In this document: positions 7,573 through 9,574 of the stretch, in pieces
How the letters are laid out: the number at the start of each line of letters is the position of its first letter
Numbering within the stretch: the stretch's first letter is position 1
Source of the DNA: JBKJUK01 sp046590705
GTDB taxonomy: Bacteria > Acidobacteriota > Thermoanaerobaculia > Gp7-AA8
NCBI GenBank assembly: GCA_046590705.1
Contig: JBKJUK010000169.1
Span: forward strand, 1 to 9,574
Direction: 5' to 3'
Length of the DNA: 9,574 bases
Notes under the pieces: model-generated
Seen by the model: only the letters and a program-made list of their open reading frames with translations
Database searches by the model: none
Told to the model about the DNA's origin: nothing
Translations under genes and position numbers: made by a program

Positions 7573-7577
7573 AGGAG
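7573..7577 (+). promoter_or_regulatory. Ribosome binding site of the epimerase gene
   Basis: AGGAG stands six bases before the ATG at 7584, inside the 16-base gap after the dehydrogenase stop. It gives the epimerase its own strong initiation site rather than pure coupling. Confidence 0.75.
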
Positions 7578-7583
7578 AACTGA

Positions 7584-8618
7584 ATGCGAGTACTCGTAAC
7601 CGGAGCTGCAGGGTTTATCGGCTTTCATCTCGCGAAGCGTCTTCTCGAGCGAGGCGACGAGGTGGTCGGTCTCGATAATCTGAACGATTACTACGACGTG
7701 AGTCTGAAGCATGCACGCCTTGCCCAACTGCAGGCTAAGTCCGGCTTCACGTTCGAGAAGGTCGATCTCTCGGATCAGACAGCCATCGAGAGAATATTCA
7801 GTGACCAGAAGCTTGAGTCTGTCGTCAACCTCGCAGCGCAAGCCGGCGTTCGTTATTCACTGCAGAATCCGCACGTCTATCTGCAGAGTAATCTGACCGG
7901 TTTCCTCAACATCCTCGAAGGCTGCAGGCATCATCCGGTGAAACATCTGGTGTACGCCTCTTCGAGCTCGGTTTATGGCTCCAACACCCGTATGCCTTTC
8001 AGCGTCCACGATACAGTGGACCATCCTGTGAGTCTTTACGCAGCGAGCAAGAAGGCCAACGAACTGATGGCGCATACGTACAGTCATCTATTTCGAATTC
8101 CCACTACCGGACTCCGATTTTTCACGGTCTACGGTCCCTGGGGACGCCCGGACATGGCTCTTTTCCTTTTCACCAAAGCCATCCTTGAGGGAAAGCCCAT
8201 CGACGTCTTCAACGAAGGGAAAATGCGCCGCGACTTCACGTATGTGGACGATATCGTTGAAGGTATCGTCCGTGTACTCGATCGCCCGGCCCCGCCGAAT
8301 CCCGAGTGGAGTAGTGACCAGCCCGATCCTGGTTCGAGCAACGCTCCGTATCGCGTGTACAACATCGGGAATCACCAGCCTGTCGAGCTCATGGAGTTCA
8401 TCCGTCTCATCGAGCAGCGTCTGGGCCGAAAGGCGGAAATGAATCTGATGCCTATTCAGCCGGGCGATGTTCCGGCCACGTTCGCAGACATCGAAGACCT
8501 CAGCCGCGATGTCGGATTTCATCCTGCCACCCCGGTTTCGGTCGGTATCGAGCGCTTCGTGGACTGGTACGTCGACTACTACAAAGTTGAAGCCCGGACT
8601 GGAAACGAGCAGGGCTGA
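7584..8618 (+). CDS. UDP-glucuronate 4-epimerase-like SDR protein
   Basis: This is a complete 344-residue extended short-chain dehydrogenase, the usual size for the family. The NAD-binding loop is VTGAAGFIGFHLA (5-17), and LDNLNDYYDVSLKHARLAQL (30-49) is a hallmark of bacterial UDP-glucuronate 4-epimerases. The active site comprises the serine cluster YASSSSVYG (124-132) and the YxxxK pair Tyr152/Lys156 in LYAASKKANE. LRFFTVYGPWGRPDMALF and RRDFTYVDDIVEGIVR further on are equally typical. The enzyme would interconvert UDP-glucuronate and UDP-galacturonate through a 4-keto intermediate, in the cytoplasm, supplying galacturonate to the polymer. Activity on an N-acetylated uronic acid made by the preceding dehydrogenase is possible but not shown. 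AGGAG lies six bases before the ATG and the gap to the dehydrogenase is 16 bases, so the two are co-transcribed. The glycosyltransferase start follows the stop directly. Confidence 0.93.
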   Translation: MRVLVTGAAGFIGFHLAKRLLERGDEVVGLDNLNDYYDVSLKHARLAQLQAKSGFTFEKVDLSDQTAIERIFSDQKLESVVNLAAQAGVRYSLQNPHVYLQSNLTGFLNILEGCRHHPVKHLVYASSSSVYGSNTRMPFSVHDTVDHPVSLYAASKKANELMAHTYSHLFRIPTTGLRFFTVYGPWGRPDMALFLFTKAILEGKPIDVFNEGKMRRDFTYVDDIVEGIVRVLDRPAPPNPEWSSDQPDPGSSNAPYRVYNIGNHQPVELMEFIRLIEQRLGRKAEMNLMPIQPGDVPATFADIEDLSRDVGFHPATPVSVGIERFVDWYVDYYKVEARTGNEQG

Positions 8619-9574
8619 TTGAAGCGGATCCTCTACCTGCTGAATCACGCGGGTTACTTCGTTTCGCACCGACTTGCGCTGGCAAAGGCAGCAGCAAACG
8701 CTGGGTACGAAGTGCACGTGGCCACTCCCATGAGCCGTCACGTGCAAATCATTCGCGACGCAGGACTGCAGTGGCACCTGGTGCGTCTGACGAGGTCCGG
8801 AAGAAATCCGCTCGAAGAATTTCGGGCGCTTCGCAGCATCGTCGGACTCTACCGAGAGGTGCGTCCTGATCTCGTTCACCAGGTCACGAGCAAGCCTGTG
8901 CTGTACGGGACCATGGCCGCCCGTATCACCGGCGTGCCTCGCGTGGTCAACGCTTTCGCAGGCCTCGGGCATCTCTTCATAAGCCGCAAGCCGACTCACC
9001 GCGCGCTCCGCAAGCTGGTGGGCACGGGCTACAGACTGACGCTGAAGCATCCTTCGATGAAGGTGATCTTTCAGAATGCCGATGATCGGAATCTTTTTGT
9101 CTCTAACGGTTGGCTCAAGCAGAGCGATACTGTGCTCATTCGCGGATCGGGCGTCGATACCGATGCCTTCAAACCCACGAGGCGGGAAGCCGGTCAGGAG
9201 GTCGTCGTGGCGCTTGTCGCTCGAATGCTCCGGACCAAGGGAGTTCTGGAGTTCCTGTCGGCGGCGCGAGAGATCAAGGAGGCCGGGCTGCCAGCTCGCT
9301 TCCTGCTGATCGGCGATCCCGACCCCGACAATCCTGCCAGTATCGAAGAAGCGACTCTGCGCGCCTGGCAACGTGAGGGCGTCGTGGAGTACCTTGGTCG
9401 GCGCGACGACATAGCCGCGCTTCTTGCTGGTATCGATATCCTCTGTCTGCCTTCCTATCGAGAGGGATTGCCGAAATCGCTTCTGGAGGGTGCCGCCGCT
9501 GGTCTGCCGTTGATCGCCACCGACGTACCGGGCTGTCGTGAAGTGGTACGGGACGGCCAAAACGGCTTTCTGGT
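8619..9574 (+). CDS. Glycosyltransferase family 4, PglA/WbpX-like (3' truncated, TTG start)
   Basis: The frame opens at a TTG immediately after the epimerase TGA and stays open to the window edge, giving 318 residues; GT4 enzymes of this type usually have about 370-390, so roughly 60 are missing. AGGG four bases upstream is a weak ribosome site, so coupling to the epimerase is likely. MKRILYLLNHAGYFVSHRLA (1-20) and VHQVTSKPVLYGTMAARITG (86-105) followed by VVNAFAGLGHLF (109-120) match the acceptor-binding half of GT4 enzymes such as PglA and WbpX. In the donor half, ARMLRTKG (201-208) supplies the phosphate-binding Arg202/Lys207, and YREGLPKSLLE (280-290) holds the E-x7-E pair Glu282/Glu290, then GLPLIATDVPGCREVV. 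It should add one sugar to an undecaprenyl-diphosphate-linked acceptor at the cytoplasmic membrane; donor and linkage are unknown. A 490-codon antisense frame over the same bases has no family features. Confidence 0.9.
   Translation, partial: MKRILYLLNHAGYFVSHRLALAKAAANAGYEVHVATPMSRHVQIIRDAGLQWHLVRLTRSGRNPLEEFRALRSIVGLYREVRPDLVHQVTSKPVLYGTMAARITGVPRVVNAFAGLGHLFISRKPTHRALRKLVGTGYRLTLKHPSMKVIFQNADDRNLFVSNGWLKQSDTVLIRGSGVDTDAFKPTRREAGQEVVVALVARMLRTKGVLEFLSAAREIKEAGLPARFLLIGDPDPDNPASIEEATLRAWQREGVVEYLGRRDDIAALLAGIDILCLPSYREGLPKSLLEGAAAGLPLIATDVPGCREVVRDGQNGFL

Noticed and set aside
8088..9560. Long antisense open frame of 490 codons
   Set aside because: It lies opposite the epimerase and the second glycosyltransferase, both of which have clear family motifs on the + strand. 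Its translation is rich in Arg, His and Gln with no recognisable domain. It is a codon-bias shadow.

Overview
The window is a bacterial polysaccharide-biosynthesis locus, probably for an exopolysaccharide, capsule or O-antigen. It is protein-coding almost from end to end and carries eight genes, of which the first and last are cut by the window edges. I saw no RNA gene, insertion sequence or CRISPR array. The base composition looks moderately GC-rich. Genes are tightly packed, with frequent stop/start overlaps and several non-ATG starts. One protein has a Sec-type signal peptide. All this fits a free-living bacterium, most likely Gram-negative, but I cannot name the phylum from the sequence alone.

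Left module (1-4774, + strand), one tightly coupled operon: a truncated multi-spanning membrane protein resembling Wzy-type repeat-unit polymerases; a GT4 glycosyltransferase; a class I SAM-dependent methyltransferase; and a 658-residue glutamine-dependent amidotransferase of the asparagine synthetase B family. Junctions are overlaps or a one-base gap, so the four are probably co-translated. Their promoter lies left of the window.

Middle (4720-6096, - strand): a single gene for a predicted secreted, right-handed parallel beta-helix protein of the pectate-lyase-like superfamily. It is antisense to everything else, and its 3' end overlaps the 3' end of the amidotransferase gene by 55 bases. The 184-base stretch between its start and the next gene is the only real intergenic region. 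It holds a plausible sigma70-type promoter facing right and a short direct repeat.

Right module (6281 to the end, + strand): a nucleotide-sugar dehydrogenase of the WbpO/TviB type; a UDP-glucuronate 4-epimerase-like SDR protein; and a second GT4 glycosyltransferase (PglA/WbpX-like), which starts with TTG directly after the epimerase stop and runs off the window.

Taken together, the right module would make UDP-activated uronic acids (hexuronic or N-acetylhexosaminuronic). The two GT4 enzymes would build them into a repeat unit, and the methyltransferase and amidotransferase could decorate it, the latter by turning a uronic acid carboxylate into an amide. The truncated membrane protein could polymerise the product. 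The secreted beta-helix protein is a candidate for cutting, epimerising or binding the finished uronate polymer. The initiating transferase, flippase and chain-length/export components are not in the window. Each family call is well supported by motifs; the integrated pathway and all substrates are inference.
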